Below are positions 28,359 through 37,515 of a stretch of DNA of 50,490 nt, piece by piece. Location: NCBI GenBank assembly GCA_021824625.1, contig JAKAKE010000024.1, positions 1 to 50,490 of the forward strand. Reading direction: 5' to 3'. Made by a program: the position numbers and the translations under genes. This stretch comes from Bacteroidota bacterium (GTDB lineage: Bacteria > Bacteroidota > Ignavibacteria > Kapaibacteriales > UBA2268). Under the pieces are notes generated by a model. The model was not told the origin of the DNA, did not search any database, and saw nothing but the letters and a program-made list of their open reading frames with translations. Position 1 is the stretch's first letter; each line of letters starts with the position of its first letter.

Positions 28359-29060
28359 TTAAAAAGTAAATTCGATGATTTCACAAGTTAATTTTCTTGA
28401 ATTGGGTTGTTTGTAATAACCCTTTAAAAGTAAATTATAATATTTCCCCGGTTTAAAGTTGTAATTCTCTACTTTTATGATTTCACTTCCATCACCGGAA
28501 TCATTTATAATCAATGTAAAAATACCTGTAGGAATAGGCATAAATTTAGTATATGACTTATATTTGAGGGGTTGGTTTATCTGGTAACTGCCGAAGGCAA
28601 AAACAATTTCAGGAGCATCCTGTGAAAGATGAACAAACCTTACATAAGCATTTGTGGGAACTGCTTTTCCAATGCTGTCATTAATCAATAAACCGTTTGT
28701 CCTGCTTTTTGTGCCATAAGCAAAAAAAGTGTAATAAGCATCTTTTGTCAAATCAAGCATTGTGTTAAAATAAATAGTCGAATCCTTATAGCTTTGTACC
28801 CTTATGCTAGTTAATCCTGAAGCAATGACTTTATATTCAACGGATGCCGAATCATAAAGAATATTTCTACTTATAATTTTATCCACTGAACAAATATCAA
28901 CAGAATCTATTTCAGGCATGGAATTAATAAACATCACTTTTGCGAAATCGGTTGGTTCAACAACCTTTGGTGTGTCTAATTTCGTAACACATTCGCATGA
29001 CACCAAGAATAATGTTGAAAATAACAATAATAAAATTGAAGTGCTTAATTTTAATTTCAT
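28359..29060 (-). CDS. DUF4397-domain lipoprotein
   Basis: A 233-aa protein with a lipoprotein signal peptide: a hydrophobic stretch followed by LFLVSC, giving a canonical lipobox with the lipidated Cys near residue 23. The rest matches the DUF4397 pattern, a repeated beta-sandwich with VMFINSMPEIDSVDI near the start and VRFVHLSQDAPEIVFAFG in the second half. The family is of unknown function, often found as secreted or outer-membrane lipoproteins in Bacteroidota. It follows the second ECF sigma/anti-sigma pair on the same strand but is separated from it by a terminator at 29071-29106, so it may have its own promoter. Confidence 0.8.
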   Translation of the reverse strand: MKLKLSTSILLLLFSTLFLVSCECVTKLDTPKVVEPTDFAKVMFINSMPEIDSVDICSVDKIISRNILYDSASVEYKVIASGLTSIRVQSYKDSTIYFNTMLDLTKDAYYTFFAYGTKSRTNGLLINDSIGKAVPTNAYVRFVHLSQDAPEIVFAFGSYQINQPLKYKSYTKFMPIPTGIFTLIINDSGDGSEIIKVENYNFKPGKYYNLLLKGYYKQPNSRKLTCEIIEFTF

Positions 29061-29070
29061 AATAATTCAT

Positions 29071-29106
29071 AAAAAAAAATAAACCCACAATATGTATCGT
29101 GGGTTT
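29071..29106 (-). terminator. Terminator of the second sigma/anti-sigma operon
   Basis: AAACCCAC (29081-29088) pairs with GTGGGTTT (29099-29106) around a 10-nt loop. In the minus direction it is followed by a T-run (A-run 29071-29079). It lies 37 bp after the stop of the anti-sigma-like gene and directly upstream of the DUF4397 gene. Confidence 0.8.
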
Positions 29107-29143
29107 AATTAAATTATTGTAAAAAAATAATTTTGAGTATTAA

Positions 29144-30532
29144 TTAAAAATTCACACTCCCTCCGAATGTAAAGCCATGATTCAATGAACCATAATAATT
29201 TGGATTCACTTTATAAAATAATCCGGCACTTTCGTATCCTGCATTCAGTCTAATCAAATTTGTAGGCTGAAGCATTAATCCTACTTGTAAACGAACTAAT
29301 GGACCTACTGAAGTTCCGCCTGCTGTAAACTGTCCATAAGGATATAAAACATCTTCCCATAAAAATTCAGGTGCTATGAATCTGCATGTAGCACCATACC
29401 ACATCAATTGCGGACTTTGTCTCTGACTCTGACTCTGACCACTTTCATCTACAAATTTGAAAACCTGGTTAAAAGCTTCCCAGCCAATTTCAAATCCGAA
29501 TGACCAATATGGGTTTGTTTTATACATTGCACTAATTGCTAAATTTTTATTCCATTTAATTTCTTCTTTTTTATCGAAAGTCTGGGATAAATCTACACTC
29601 TGTGCAGGATTCAGAGCCAATCTTCTAACCTGAATAGTCCAATTAGTATTGTCAACCGAAACTAATAAAAATGGATTAACAAGAAAATTCAAGGTCCCGC
29701 TATTCATGTAAAAATCCTGTTTTGATTGTGTTGGATTGACCAGCACATTCGAATTTGTTGTCATTGAAGAATTGACTCTTCTGGTTGCTGAATTTGTCAG
29801 GTTCATATCCTGTGAAGCATCGCTAATTAATTCATTGTCCGAAAAAATATTATGTCTTTCGCTTAAATTATTAGCAGATAAATCCGTCCCATTACCGAAC
29901 TCAACAGTATTAGCAGAATTACCTGATTGATTCCTCGAATTTGAATGTGTTCCAAATATATCATTTGCAACCCTTGGATTACGGCTTGAATGTCTAACTA
30001 CGGAGCCATTGTCGGCAATGTTTTGGCTATTATCCTGGTCACCTGCTATGGAGCGGATAATAGGTATTGATGACATACCTGAAAAATTATTATTATCCGC
30101 ATTAGTAACATTTTGTTCCTGAATGATTGATGACTTATTACCGCCATTAAAATTTAAAATATCCGGATTCATAACCAGCATAGTTCCGGTAGTAAGGAGC
30201 ATAAGTAGAAGGATGACATTCAATGCAAAATACTTAACCCAAAATCTCTTTATCGAGGTTATAGGAGAAGTTGCAACCGTGTCTCCAACCAGGTTTTTCA
30301 AATACTCTTCGGAAGGAATCGAAAAACCGAGTGATGCAAATATCGTATTTGTAGCCTCCATCGGTGGTGTTATCATCGCCATATCGCTTTGTGCCACAAC
30401 CTGAAGTTTGACCTGCTGGCTAAAGTCAACCCTCATATCCTGGTTTGTTGCAAGCTCTGCAAACAATATATCCTGTTGCATCTGGTCGAGCTCGCCATCC
30501 AGGTAATCGTGAATCATTCTTGAGTAATCCAT
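29144..30532 (-). CDS. Predicted anti-sigma factor with Ser/Asn-rich linker and barrel-like C-terminal domain
   Basis: A 462-aa protein that follows an ECF sigma gene by 17 bp. The N-terminus carries the anti-sigma-like motif IHDYLDGELDQMQQDILFAEL without zinc ligands, as in the other copy (13385-14803). A transmembrane helix lies at ~102-121. Residues ~125-270 are low-complexity and rich in Ser, Asn and Asp, typical of a periplasmic spacer. Residues ~280-462 show alternating hydrophobic/polar strands with aromatic girdle-like positions (WSFGFEIGWEAFNQVF, VRLQVGLMLQ, LIRLNAGYESAGLFY, HGFTFGGSVNF) and a terminal Phe. I infer a membrane-spanning anti-sigma fused to an outer-membrane-barrel-like sensor. 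Topology is unproven. Confidence 0.68.
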   Translation of the reverse strand: MDYSRMIHDYLDGELDQMQQDILFAELATNQDMRVDFSQQVKLQVVAQSDMAMITPPMEATNTIFASLGFSIPSEEYLKNLVGDTVATSPITSIKRFWVKYFALNVILLLMLLTTGTMLVMNPDILNFNGGNKSSIIQEQNVTNADNNNFSGMSSIPIIRSIAGDQDNSQNIADNGSVVRHSSRNPRVANDIFGTHSNSRNQSGNSANTVEFGNGTDLSANNLSERHNIFSDNELISDASQDMNLTNSATRRVNSSMTTNSNVLVNPTQSKQDFYMNSGTLNFLVNPFLLVSVDNTNWTIQVRRLALNPAQSVDLSQTFDKKEEIKWNKNLAISAMYKTNPYWSFGFEIGWEAFNQVFKFVDESGQSQSQRQSPQLMWYGATCRFIAPEFLWEDVLYPYGQFTAGGTSVGPLVRLQVGLMLQPTNLIRLNAGYESAGLFYKVNPNYYGSLNHGFTFGGSVNF

Positions 30533-30549
30533 TGTAATTCTGCTATTAA

Positions 30550-31110
30550 TTAATTAGACATTTCTTTCAAATACGGTGACAGTATTTCTTTAATTTGTTC
30601 CTTGGCTCTCCATACCCGGTTCTTGATTGCAGAAACGCTTATTCCGCAAATCTTTGAAATCTCCTTGTAGGACAAACCCTGATACTGTCTTAAAACGAAC
30701 GCTTCCCGATATTCAAAATCCAAAAGCTCGAGAGCCCTTGAAATCAGCTCCAGAAGCTCTTTTTTCTCATAATCGGTTTCGACAGATGAAACCTGGTAAT
30801 CATCAATATTATAATTAGTTCTCTTATCTCTTTTATGGTTTAAGCATAAATTTCGTGCAATGGTCAAAAGCAAGCCTGGTATATTATCAACAACTTCAAG
30901 CGACTGGGCATTATTATAAAATTTCAGATAAGTCTCCTGAAAAATATCCTGTGCATCATCATGATTACCCATTACACGTAAACAATAAGCAAAAACCCTT
31001 TGGGCATACCTTGAATACAGCTCGGAAAATGCCGCCTCAGCCATTGGCTTCTTTTCCCGCAGAGCTTTGTATAGCTCCAAATCGCTGTGTTTACCGAAGG
31101 TTCTTCCCAT
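30550..31110 (-). CDS. ECF-type RNA polymerase sigma factor (second copy)
   Basis: A 186-aa sigma-70 ECF protein. Region 2: AFSELYSRYAQRVFAYCLRV, DDAQDIFQETYLKFYNNAQS, PGLLLTIARNLCLNHKRDKR. Region 4: FEYREAFVLRQYQGLSYKEI, then ISVSAIKNRVWRAKEQIKEI, a clear helix-turn-helix. Region 3 is absent. It lies 28 bp downstream of the TolB-like gene and 17 bp upstream of its anti-sigma partner, so the three are probably cotranscribed. It is clearly paralogous to the sigma factor at 14793-15371, with the same gene order (sigma, then anti-sigma with barrel-like end). Confidence 0.93.
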   Translation of the reverse strand: MGRTFGKHSDLELYKALREKKPMAEAAFSELYSRYAQRVFAYCLRVMGNHDDAQDIFQETYLKFYNNAQSLEVVDNIPGLLLTIARNLCLNHKRDKRTNYNIDDYQVSSVETDYEKKELLELISRALELLDFEYREAFVLRQYQGLSYKEISKICGISVSAIKNRVWRAKEQIKEILSPYLKEMSN

Positions 31111-31138
31111 TTCGATTCTTTTAATTGATGATTCTAAT

Positions 31139-32248
31139 TTAAGCTTTTATTCTCATTTTATATCCCCTCAAAACACCATTACTAAGTACCATCCTTCTTT
31201 TTGATGGATAACTGACAATCTCAAGTGTTCCACTAAATCTACCGGTATCATCCCGGTAATACTTAGTATAAAATATCTCTTTACCATCATTTATCCATTG
31301 GGGATAGAGATTATATTCTATGGTTGTATCTGTTTCTTCAGTCATATTCTTATACTTTCCATCATCTATTGTTCTGACCCATATATTCCCATCTCTTGAA
31401 GCAAAAACAACTTTTGTTTTGTCCGGTGACAAAGAAGGCATTTTTGCCCCGATTCCTGATATTTTTAATTCTTTATCAGAATTACCACCGATTTCTTTAA
31501 TATAAATAATATCAGTAGTCGCATCAGTGTCGTTTACAGCATAAGTTAGAAATCTGCTGTCATCAGACCAGTCAATTGTGGCGTTTCCTTGCATTGGATT
31601 TAATAATCTCTCGAAACTACGTTCGTAAACAACTGTTTTCGGAAAATCTGTTCTGACTACTTTAATTAAAATCGGTCCGAGCAATCCATTTCTTTCATAA
31701 AAAGCAAGATAATTTCCATCCGGTGAAAAGGATGGTTCGGTTCCCTCATAAAAATTAAAAGTTGCCTCCTGTCCAAAAAACATATTTTCAATTTTAAAGA
31801 GTTTGCCGCCGCCCACATAAATTGTAAAATTTTTTCCATCAGGAGAAATAACAGGCATTTCAATCAAGTTATATTTTTTAGATATTGTATTATCTATAAA
31901 AAGACTATCACCATTTGTCTTGACTGTGCAAATGACCGTATCTACATTAACTTTTTCTCTGAGGAAAATTAATGTTTTGTTCAGTGAAGTACCGCTGTAT
32001 AAAATTCCATCTTTAATAATCTCCCTAAGATTAGTTCCATCGGGAGAAACAGCATATATACCCGGTACTGAACCATTCAAAGAAACGGCTGAAAAAAATA
32101 TGTCGTTTGCATCCTTATCCTTGCTCTCACCAAGGTCACAGACATCACAACCATAAAATCCCGCTGTGACAAAGAACGCTGCAAATAGTATAAATTTTTT
32201 TCGAATAAAGCTTACCTTAATTACAAATTTTAAAACTTTTTCAAACAT
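31139..32248 (-). CDS. TolB-like WD40/PD40 beta-propeller protein, probable lipoprotein
   Basis: A 369-aa protein with a long N-terminal hydrophobic segment ending FYGCDVC, a near-lipobox (position -1 is Gly but -3 is Phe, so lipidation is uncertain). Repeated PD40 motifs are visible: AVSPDGTNLREI, PVISPDGKNFTIYV, PSFSPDGNYLAFYERNG, IDWSDDSRFLTYAVNDT, PSLSPDKTKVVFASRDG and YPQWINDGKEIFYTKYY. These form a six-bladed propeller as in TolB and DPP-IV-type proteins. Role is unknown; propellers of this type bind other envelope proteins. Its position directly upstream of an ECF sigma and a membrane anti-sigma is suggestive of an envelope-sensing link, but that is inference only. Confidence 0.82.
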   Translation of the reverse strand: MFEKVLKFVIKVSFIRKKFILFAAFFVTAGFYGCDVCDLGESKDKDANDIFFSAVSLNGSVPGIYAVSPDGTNLREIIKDGILYSGTSLNKTLIFLREKVNVDTVICTVKTNGDSLFIDNTISKKYNLIEMPVISPDGKNFTIYVGGGKLFKIENMFFGQEATFNFYEGTEPSFSPDGNYLAFYERNGLLGPILIKVVRTDFPKTVVYERSFERLLNPMQGNATIDWSDDSRFLTYAVNDTDATTDIIYIKEIGGNSDKELKISGIGAKMPSLSPDKTKVVFASRDGNIWVRTIDDGKYKNMTEETDTTIEYNLYPQWINDGKEIFYTKYYRDDTGRFSGTLEIVSYPSKRRMVLSNGVLRGYKMRIKA

Positions 32249-32305
32249 TTTACACTTTAACTATATATAATGACACATAAAAGGCAAAAAGGTCTCAAAC
32301 TTTTT

Positions 32306-33106
32306 TCATTTTTTTAAAAATAATTTAATATATAACTTCTTGAGCATATTAATATTCTTAACATTATGAACCCTGATTATATCAATCGGCTTAGTTAAAA
32401 GGAAAGCATGGAGCAATGCAGTAGGCAAATCCCGTTCGTCCGTATTCTCAATATTTAAAAACTTTCCAATGAAGGATTTCCTTGAAATACCAAGTAGTAA
32501 CGGAACATTCAGTTTCTTGAATTTCTCCAGATTTCTTAATAGTTCGATATTATGCTCAAGTGATTTTCCAAAGCCAATACCGACATCGGCAATTATTTTT
32601 TTTACACCATATCCTGCTGCATATATTACGCTCTGCTCCAATTCTTTAAACACATCATCCACAACATTTTTATAAACCGGATTATCCTGCATTGTTCTCG
32701 GCTCACCCTGAATATGCATAATTATTAAACCAACTTGATTCTCTGAGGCTATTTTCAGGATTTTTTCATCGTTCTTGATACCCAATATATTATTTATTAG
32801 CTTAGCACCTTCTCCAACTGCTCTTAATGCAACATAAGGTTTTGTTGTATCAATAGAAATAATTGTATCGGGTTTTTCTTTTAAAACTGCTTTAATTACC
32901 GGCAGAACTCTTTTAAATTCTTCCTCTTCATTAACCGATACAGAACCAGGCCTGGTACTTTCACCTCCAATGTCTATGTACTCTGCCCCTTCATCAATTA
33001 AATCCAATGAATGCTTAACAGCAAGATTAGTATCGAAATATCTACCACCGTCAGAAAATGAATCAGGGGTTACATTAACAATACCCATTATTTTAGGAAA
33101 ATTCAT
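32306..33106 (-). CDS. folP: Dihydropteroate synthase FolP
   Basis: A 266-aa enzyme condensing 4-aminobenzoate with 6-hydroxymethyl-7,8-dihydropterin diphosphate in folate synthesis (cytosolic TIM barrel). All family motifs are visible: GIVNVTPDSFSDGGRYFD near the N-terminus, YIDIGGESTRPGSVSV, IISIDTTKPYVALRA, GIGFGKSLEHNIELL, LLGISRKSFIGKFL and the C-terminal RVHNVKNINML. Length is standard. It sits between a LON-domain gene (27 bp upstream) and the TolB-like gene (57 bp downstream), all on the minus strand, so it may be in an operon with them. Confidence 0.97.
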   Translation of the reverse strand: MNFPKIMGIVNVTPDSFSDGGRYFDTNLAVKHSLDLIDEGAEYIDIGGESTRPGSVSVNEEEEFKRVLPVIKAVLKEKPDTIISIDTTKPYVALRAVGEGAKLINNILGIKNDEKILKIASENQVGLIIMHIQGEPRTMQDNPVYKNVVDDVFKELEQSVIYAAGYGVKKIIADVGIGFGKSLEHNIELLRNLEKFKKLNVPLLLGISRKSFIGKFLNIENTDERDLPTALLHAFLLTKPIDIIRVHNVKNINMLKKLYIKLFLKK

Positions 33107-33133
33107 ATTGCAATACCTTCGTTTTGTCGCTGA

Positions 33134-33766
33134 TTATTTATTAACAAAATACCCGTCATTTTTTATAATTCGATTTACAGCATCCGCTTCCTTTAATGCC
33201 GGAAATACTTTTTGTAAATGCAGTAAAATACTCATTAATCTTTCATTTTCCGATTTTAATTCCAAAATATGCTGCTTTTGTAAAGCAGTCAAACCGGATT
33301 TTTGTGCAATGTAAAAGGATGGTTTTTCTGTTTTTAATTCTGATTTTTTTATTTCTTTTATACCGTCATTTTTTAATAAATTAATTATATCATTATACGT
33401 ATTCAGGCAATTCACGAGGGTTGAATCATCATAAGATTGTGTTATATCTTCATAAAAATCGGCTTCACCCATCGAATATCCGAATTCGCATTTCTTAATA
33501 TTTTTAATATTATATCTTCTACCGCCGGAAACTATAATATCCATCCTGCCATCATCATATTTTTTAATTATTTCTACACTTTTTGCCATACAGCCTGCAT
33601 CATAATTCTTTGAACTGATACATAAATTAATTCCAAATCCAATTTTATTTTCAAGAAAATCCCGAATCATCCTGATATACCTCTCTTCGAAAATATGTAA
33701 GGGTATTATTGATTCAGGAAATAATACAATTTTTAATGGGAAAACGGCTATTAATGATGAATTCAT
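33134..33766 (-). CDS. Stand-alone LON N-terminal (substrate-binding) domain protein
   Basis: A 210-aa protein consisting only of a LON-type N-terminal domain: LIAVFPLKIVLFPESIIPLH, then IFEERYIRMIRDFLENK, IGFGINLCISS, and the DGRMDIIVSGGRRYNIKNI segment. There is no AAA+ ATPase or Ser-Lys protease domain. The C-terminal half (~120-200) is helical (LQKQHILELKSENERLMSIL). Such stand-alone LON-substrate-binding proteins are common in bacteria and of poorly known function, probably recognising unfolded polypeptides. It begins 295 bp from the divergent gene at 34062. Confidence 0.88.
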   Translation of the reverse strand: MNSSLIAVFPLKIVLFPESIIPLHIFEERYIRMIRDFLENKIGFGINLCISSKNYDAGCMAKSVEIIKKYDDGRMDIIVSGGRRYNIKNIKKCEFGYSMGEADFYEDITQSYDDSTLVNCLNTYNDIINLLKNDGIKEIKKSELKTEKPSFYIAQKSGLTALQKQHILELKSENERLMSILLHLQKVFPALKEADAVNRIIKNDGYFVNK

Positions 33767-34061
33767 ATTATTCTTTAATTGTTACTAATGGTTATTTACA
33801 CGACTAATTCCATATTTTCTTGCATATTCATTCTTTTTTTTTATTGAGTATTAAGCAAGTAAAGATTTAATGAAATTTACTTTAATAATATATAAATAAA
33901 ATTTTAGCTTGATTTAAAAATAATAATTTTGTATATTAAAAATTATGTTTACATAAAATATTAAGAATATTTTTATCTGTTATAAAATTTTATTTGTTAC
34001 CATTCTATATCTGTTGAATATTAAAATTATTTGATTTTAAAATTATTCAGGAGCCTCTATT
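33767..34061. other. Divergent promoter region, AT-rich, no gene
   Basis: A 295-bp gap between the LON-domain gene (minus) and the tandem peptidase gene (plus). It is very AT-rich; no reading frame, hairpin or repeat stood out. A ribosome site AGGAG (34050-34054) lies 7 bp before the ATG at 34062. No confident TTTG/TAnnTTTG pair was found. Confidence 0.6.
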
Positions 34062-37000
34062 ATGAAAAATAATTACTTATTAAAAAGTGCATTCATTGCA
34101 TTAATTTTCTTTATAACTTCAATTTCATCCTTTGCAACTGACCTTAAGGTTCAATCAATAATTCAACCAAAAGGTTATGTACAGATGTTATTACAATATC
34201 AAATTATATTTATTATAGCAAATATAAATCGACTACCTGCATTGAATTATTTTAATCAGGTTACAATTACTAAGAAAAACGACCCCACTTATCTCTGGAA
34301 TACAACTGTTGAAGGTATTCCGATAGATTCATTTTCTACTATGCAGCATTCTACAATAGACTTATGGGCTCCTATGAATCCCGGAGAATACACTATTAAA
34401 GTAGAAGTATTTTTTGAAGATGACATAGACAATTCAAACAATACATTATCTGAAAACATTATTGTCCAGGAACCGGGTGAACCTTTTCTTAAATACCCAT
34501 TTAAATTAAGCCAGGTGCAATACCTAAATCCGGTACTAAAAGATTTTTCAAACACGGGGCTTTTTTCAGTGGATTATTCAAACCTTGATACAGTAACATA
34601 TATTAATGTAATGGGAAGAGTTGATTCATCGAAACCTTATAATTGGATTATACAAAATGCACCGTTATTCCCATTTAAAGATCCGTCAACTTCGACTTTC
34701 TTTTTTAATTATGACGACATGTACGTAACCCGTGATTCACAAATTACAACAATGAGTATCAACATTTCATGGACGAATAAAATATTAACAGCACCGTATG
34801 AAGTTAATAGAGATACCAGTGTTGTAGTTAATTTGGTATTATTTGATGTTGCAACTAATAATGAAGTTGTTGACTCAGTATTTAATGTACCTTCATCTAC
34901 AACGGGTACAACATGGGATACAACAAAACCTACAACTTTTGTTTACAGAGGTTGTACAGTTCCGAATATTGATTTGAATTCAACATTATATAATCCCACA
35001 ACGGTACCGGGATATGCCGGAGATAAAAACGCCTGTGGCCCTGCTGCTGCCGGAAATAGCCTCGAGTGGCTTGAGAAGACTCACCCCAAGACACCATTGA
35101 CAGGTACAACACACAGGGAAAAAATGGTTGAGCTGAGCAAAATGATGGACAGGGCAAATGAAGACGGAGTTACAACCGACCAACTTGTCAAAGGTAAACT
35201 GGCATTTATTGATAAATATAAACTCCCAATCAGGGTAAAATATCAATCGGTTTTTAATGGTGATTCTTCTATTAAATCTCCAAATAACAAGTATGAAAAT
35301 GAGGCAAAAAATCATAATACCGGAAATAATACACCGCCAACTTGGGATTGGCTCAAACAGGAAATGGAGCATGGCGAAGACGTCGAAATTCTATTCGGAT
35401 GGTACGATTCAACTGGTCATCGTAATGGCGGACACTGGATTACAGTTACAGGTCTCAGCGAAATAGGTGGTAAAAAAGGATTGTATTTCAAAGATGATTG
35501 GGAACAGGGGGCGACAGGAGGCTTGAGACATCCTTTTTCAGAATGGATTGAGGGTGATAATGGATGGTCAAGAATAAAAGGTTTGGATGAAGGAAACAGC
35601 ATTTGCTGGGTCGAAAGTGTAGTTTCTGAAAGTTATGATTCAACGGTACATCAGGATGCCGAGCCGTTAGGTATGAATGAATGTAGATTTGCTGAAATGT
35701 TGTTTGGTTTGGATGACAAAAAAGGCGAGGTCGAAGTAGAAGTTAAACCCGACAATGAGCCAAGGTATTTGAATATGTGGGCTACGAAAACAGATTCAAA
35801 AGATTTTAAATGGATTGGATGGAATATTTTTGTTCCGCCATTCAGTGTGTCCCAGAAATATACGTTCTTTTATGATTTCGATGATATTGGGTATCAAACA
35901 AATGAACAACGGGATTCAATAAGGTTTGCATATTCTGTTACAGATACTCCAATTACAAAAAAGGATACAATCAAACATTTTGTTGATTATAAACTTGGAA
36001 CAACAAACATAATAATCGGTGATGGAACTATCGACGAGGACATATTCACAAGCCCAAGAATTACTCCCACACTACCCGGATTTGAAGGATGGAATTTAAG
36101 GACATGGGTATATCGGGGATGTGAAGTTCCGAACATTGACCTCGATTCCACAAGAAATAATCCGGGAACTGTACCCGGGTACGCCGGTGACATGAATGCC
36201 TGCGGACCTGCGGCGGCATCAAACAGTCTTCAATGGCTTGCAAACGTAAATCCCAAATTAGATCCTAAAAACACACATAGGGATAAACTACAGGAACTAA
36301 GCGGACTAATGAATCGTGCTAATAACGCAGGAGTGATGAGGGAAGATTTTATTAAAGCCAAACTTGCTTTTATAGATAAATACAAATTGCCAATTAAAGT
36401 TAAATTCCAGGGTTTTAAATTTGATACTAATGATATTAATTCGCCAAATCCTGCATTTGGACATAAGGCCGAGAACAAAAACGATTCTAACAGAATGTCT
36501 CCAAAATGGGATTGGTTAGTTGGAGAAATGAGAGATAGTGAAGACGTAGAGCTTGAATTCGGATTCTATGACAATTCAGGCACCAGAAAGGGTGGTCACT
36601 GGATTACCGTTACAGGAGTCAGTGATGTAGGAACGGCTCACGGATTATACTTTAAGGACGATTTGAATCAGAGGGATTCAGGCGGCTTAAGAAATCCGTA
36701 TGTTAACCTAAAGGATACGCTCGGATATACTTATCTTGTTCAGCTTTCAACTGCAAGCGGATATACTTGCTGGATTGAAACATTGGTATCGGAAAGCTAT
36801 GACTCTACAATGACTTTTACAGGTGTTGATGAGCAGCCATTGAGGGATGAGTACAACTTGAAAATCATTCCTAATCCAAGCCCGGCAGGAAAAAATATTG
36901 ACATAGCTTTCAATTTATCTTCAGCATCAAAAGTAGAAGCCGGGATATTTGACCTGAGAGGTAATTTAATTTCAAGCATATTTATCGGTAATCTTCAGCC

Positions 37001-37124
37001 CGGACAGCAAAAATTCAATTGGTCATGTAAGAACTTGCGGGGACATGATGTATCGGCAGGCACTTATATTCTGTCAATCAAAATTGATGGAAAAATGCTG
37101 AGTGGAAAAATTATTATCGAATAA
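34062..37124 (+). CDS. T9SS-sorted protein with two tandem C39-like cysteine-peptidase modules
   Basis: A 1020-aa exported protein. A signal peptide ends near residue 26 (SSFA). After a beta-sandwich region (~27-290) come two homologous modules, ~300-530 and ~690-915, each starting YRGC(T/E)VPNIDL and ending CW(V/I)E(S/T)(V/L)VSESYDST. Each carries NACGPAAA with C325 or C714, GGHWITVTG with H458 or H846, and YFKDD with D478 or D866. The C-to-H (133/132) and H-to-D (20/20) spacings are conserved, the order of the C39/papain-like triad. A different domain (~540-685) separates them. The C-terminus is a T9SS sorting domain (IIPNPSPAGKNIDIAF, AGTYILSIKIDGK). A peptidase-like role (protease or amidase) is inferred, not shown. 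Confidence 0.8.
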   Translation: MKNNYLLKSAFIALIFFITSISSFATDLKVQSIIQPKGYVQMLLQYQIIFIIANINRLPALNYFNQVTITKKNDPTYLWNTTVEGIPIDSFSTMQHSTIDLWAPMNPGEYTIKVEVFFEDDIDNSNNTLSENIIVQEPGEPFLKYPFKLSQVQYLNPVLKDFSNTGLFSVDYSNLDTVTYINVMGRVDSSKPYNWIIQNAPLFPFKDPSTSTFFFNYDDMYVTRDSQITTMSINISWTNKILTAPYEVNRDTSVVVNLVLFDVATNNEVVDSVFNVPSSTTGTTWDTTKPTTFVYRGCTVPNIDLNSTLYNPTTVPGYAGDKNACGPAAAGNSLEWLEKTHPKTPLTGTTHREKMVELSKMMDRANEDGVTTDQLVKGKLAFIDKYKLPIRVKYQSVFNGDSSIKSPNNKYENEAKNHNTGNNTPPTWDWLKQEMEHGEDVEILFGWYDSTGHRNGGHWITVTGLSEIGGKKGLYFKDDWEQGATGGLRHPFSEWIEGDNGWSRIKGLDEGNSICWVESVVSESYDSTVHQDAEPLGMNECRFAEMLFGLDDKKGEVEVEVKPDNEPRYLNMWATKTDSKDFKWIGWNIFVPPFSVSQKYTFFYDFDDIGYQTNEQRDSIRFAYSVTDTPITKKDTIKHFVDYKLGTTNIIIGDGTIDEDIFTSPRITPTLPGFEGWNLRTWVYRGCEVPNIDLDSTRNNPGTVPGYAGDMNACGPAAASNSLQWLANVNPKLDPKNTHRDKLQELSGLMNRANNAGVMREDFIKAKLAFIDKYKLPIKVKFQGFKFDTNDINSPNPAFGHKAENKNDSNRMSPKWDWLVGEMRDSEDVELEFGFYDNSGTRKGGHWITVTGVSDVGTAHGLYFKDDLNQRDSGGLRNPYVNLKDTLGYTYLVQLSTASGYTCWIETLVSESYDSTMTFTGVDEQPLRDEYNLKIIPNPSPAGKNIDIAFNLSSASKVEAGIFDLRGNLISSIFIGNLQPGQQKFNWSCKNLRGHDVSAGTYILSIKIDGKMLSGKIIIE

Positions 37125-37144
37125 TATAGTAGACTATAACACAT

Positions 37145-37177
37145 AAAAAGGCGGTATATATCATACCGCCTCTTTTT
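37145..37177. terminator. Bidirectional rho-independent terminator
   Basis: GGCGGTAT (37150-37157) pairs with ATACCGCC (37163-37170) around a 5-nt loop. A T-rich tract follows on the plus strand (37171-37177) and an A-run precedes it (37145-37149), giving T-runs in both directions. It separates the convergent peptidase gene and the small membrane-protein gene. Confidence 0.9.
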
Positions 37178-37185
37178 AAAAAGTG

Positions 37186-37458
37186 TTATCTATCCTTAAT
37201 AAAGAAAAAATAAAAGAAAAGCGACTCAGGGAAAGCAAGCATTACAAGTGATAGAGTATCCCTTGTGAACCAGATTGTCTCCCAGCTTTGGGGCATTATT
37301 CTGGACATGGGGCTGGTTAAAGCCCATCCGATTGTAAAAAATAAGCCAATAATCATAAGTGCGAGAATGGCATCTCTTATTTTCCTTTTTTGCCAGTTTT
37401 TTGTAAAAGCATATAAAGCCGCCACAAGATGTAGATGAAAAATTAGTATTTCTATCAT
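37186..37458 (-). CDS. Small integral membrane protein, unknown function
   Basis: A 90-aa protein with about three hydrophobic helices (~3-18, ~30-48, ~66-87) and little else: LIFHLHLVAALYAFTKNWQK, ILALMIIGLFFTIGW, SLVMLAFPESLFFYFFF. It is convergent with the peptidase gene and divergent from cutA. I do not recognise the family. It is supported as a gene by its hydrophobic architecture, its position opposite a bidirectional terminator, and the lack of any overlapping frame on the plus strand. Confidence 0.72.
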   Translation of the reverse strand: MIEILIFHLHLVAALYAFTKNWQKRKIRDAILALMIIGLFFTIGWALTSPMSRIMPQSWETIWFTRDTLSLVMLAFPESLFFYFFFIKDR

Positions 37459-37515
37459 AAATTTATTAAATTATTACTTTATGAATTAAGTATTCCTACA
37501 AATACAGGAAAAAAT

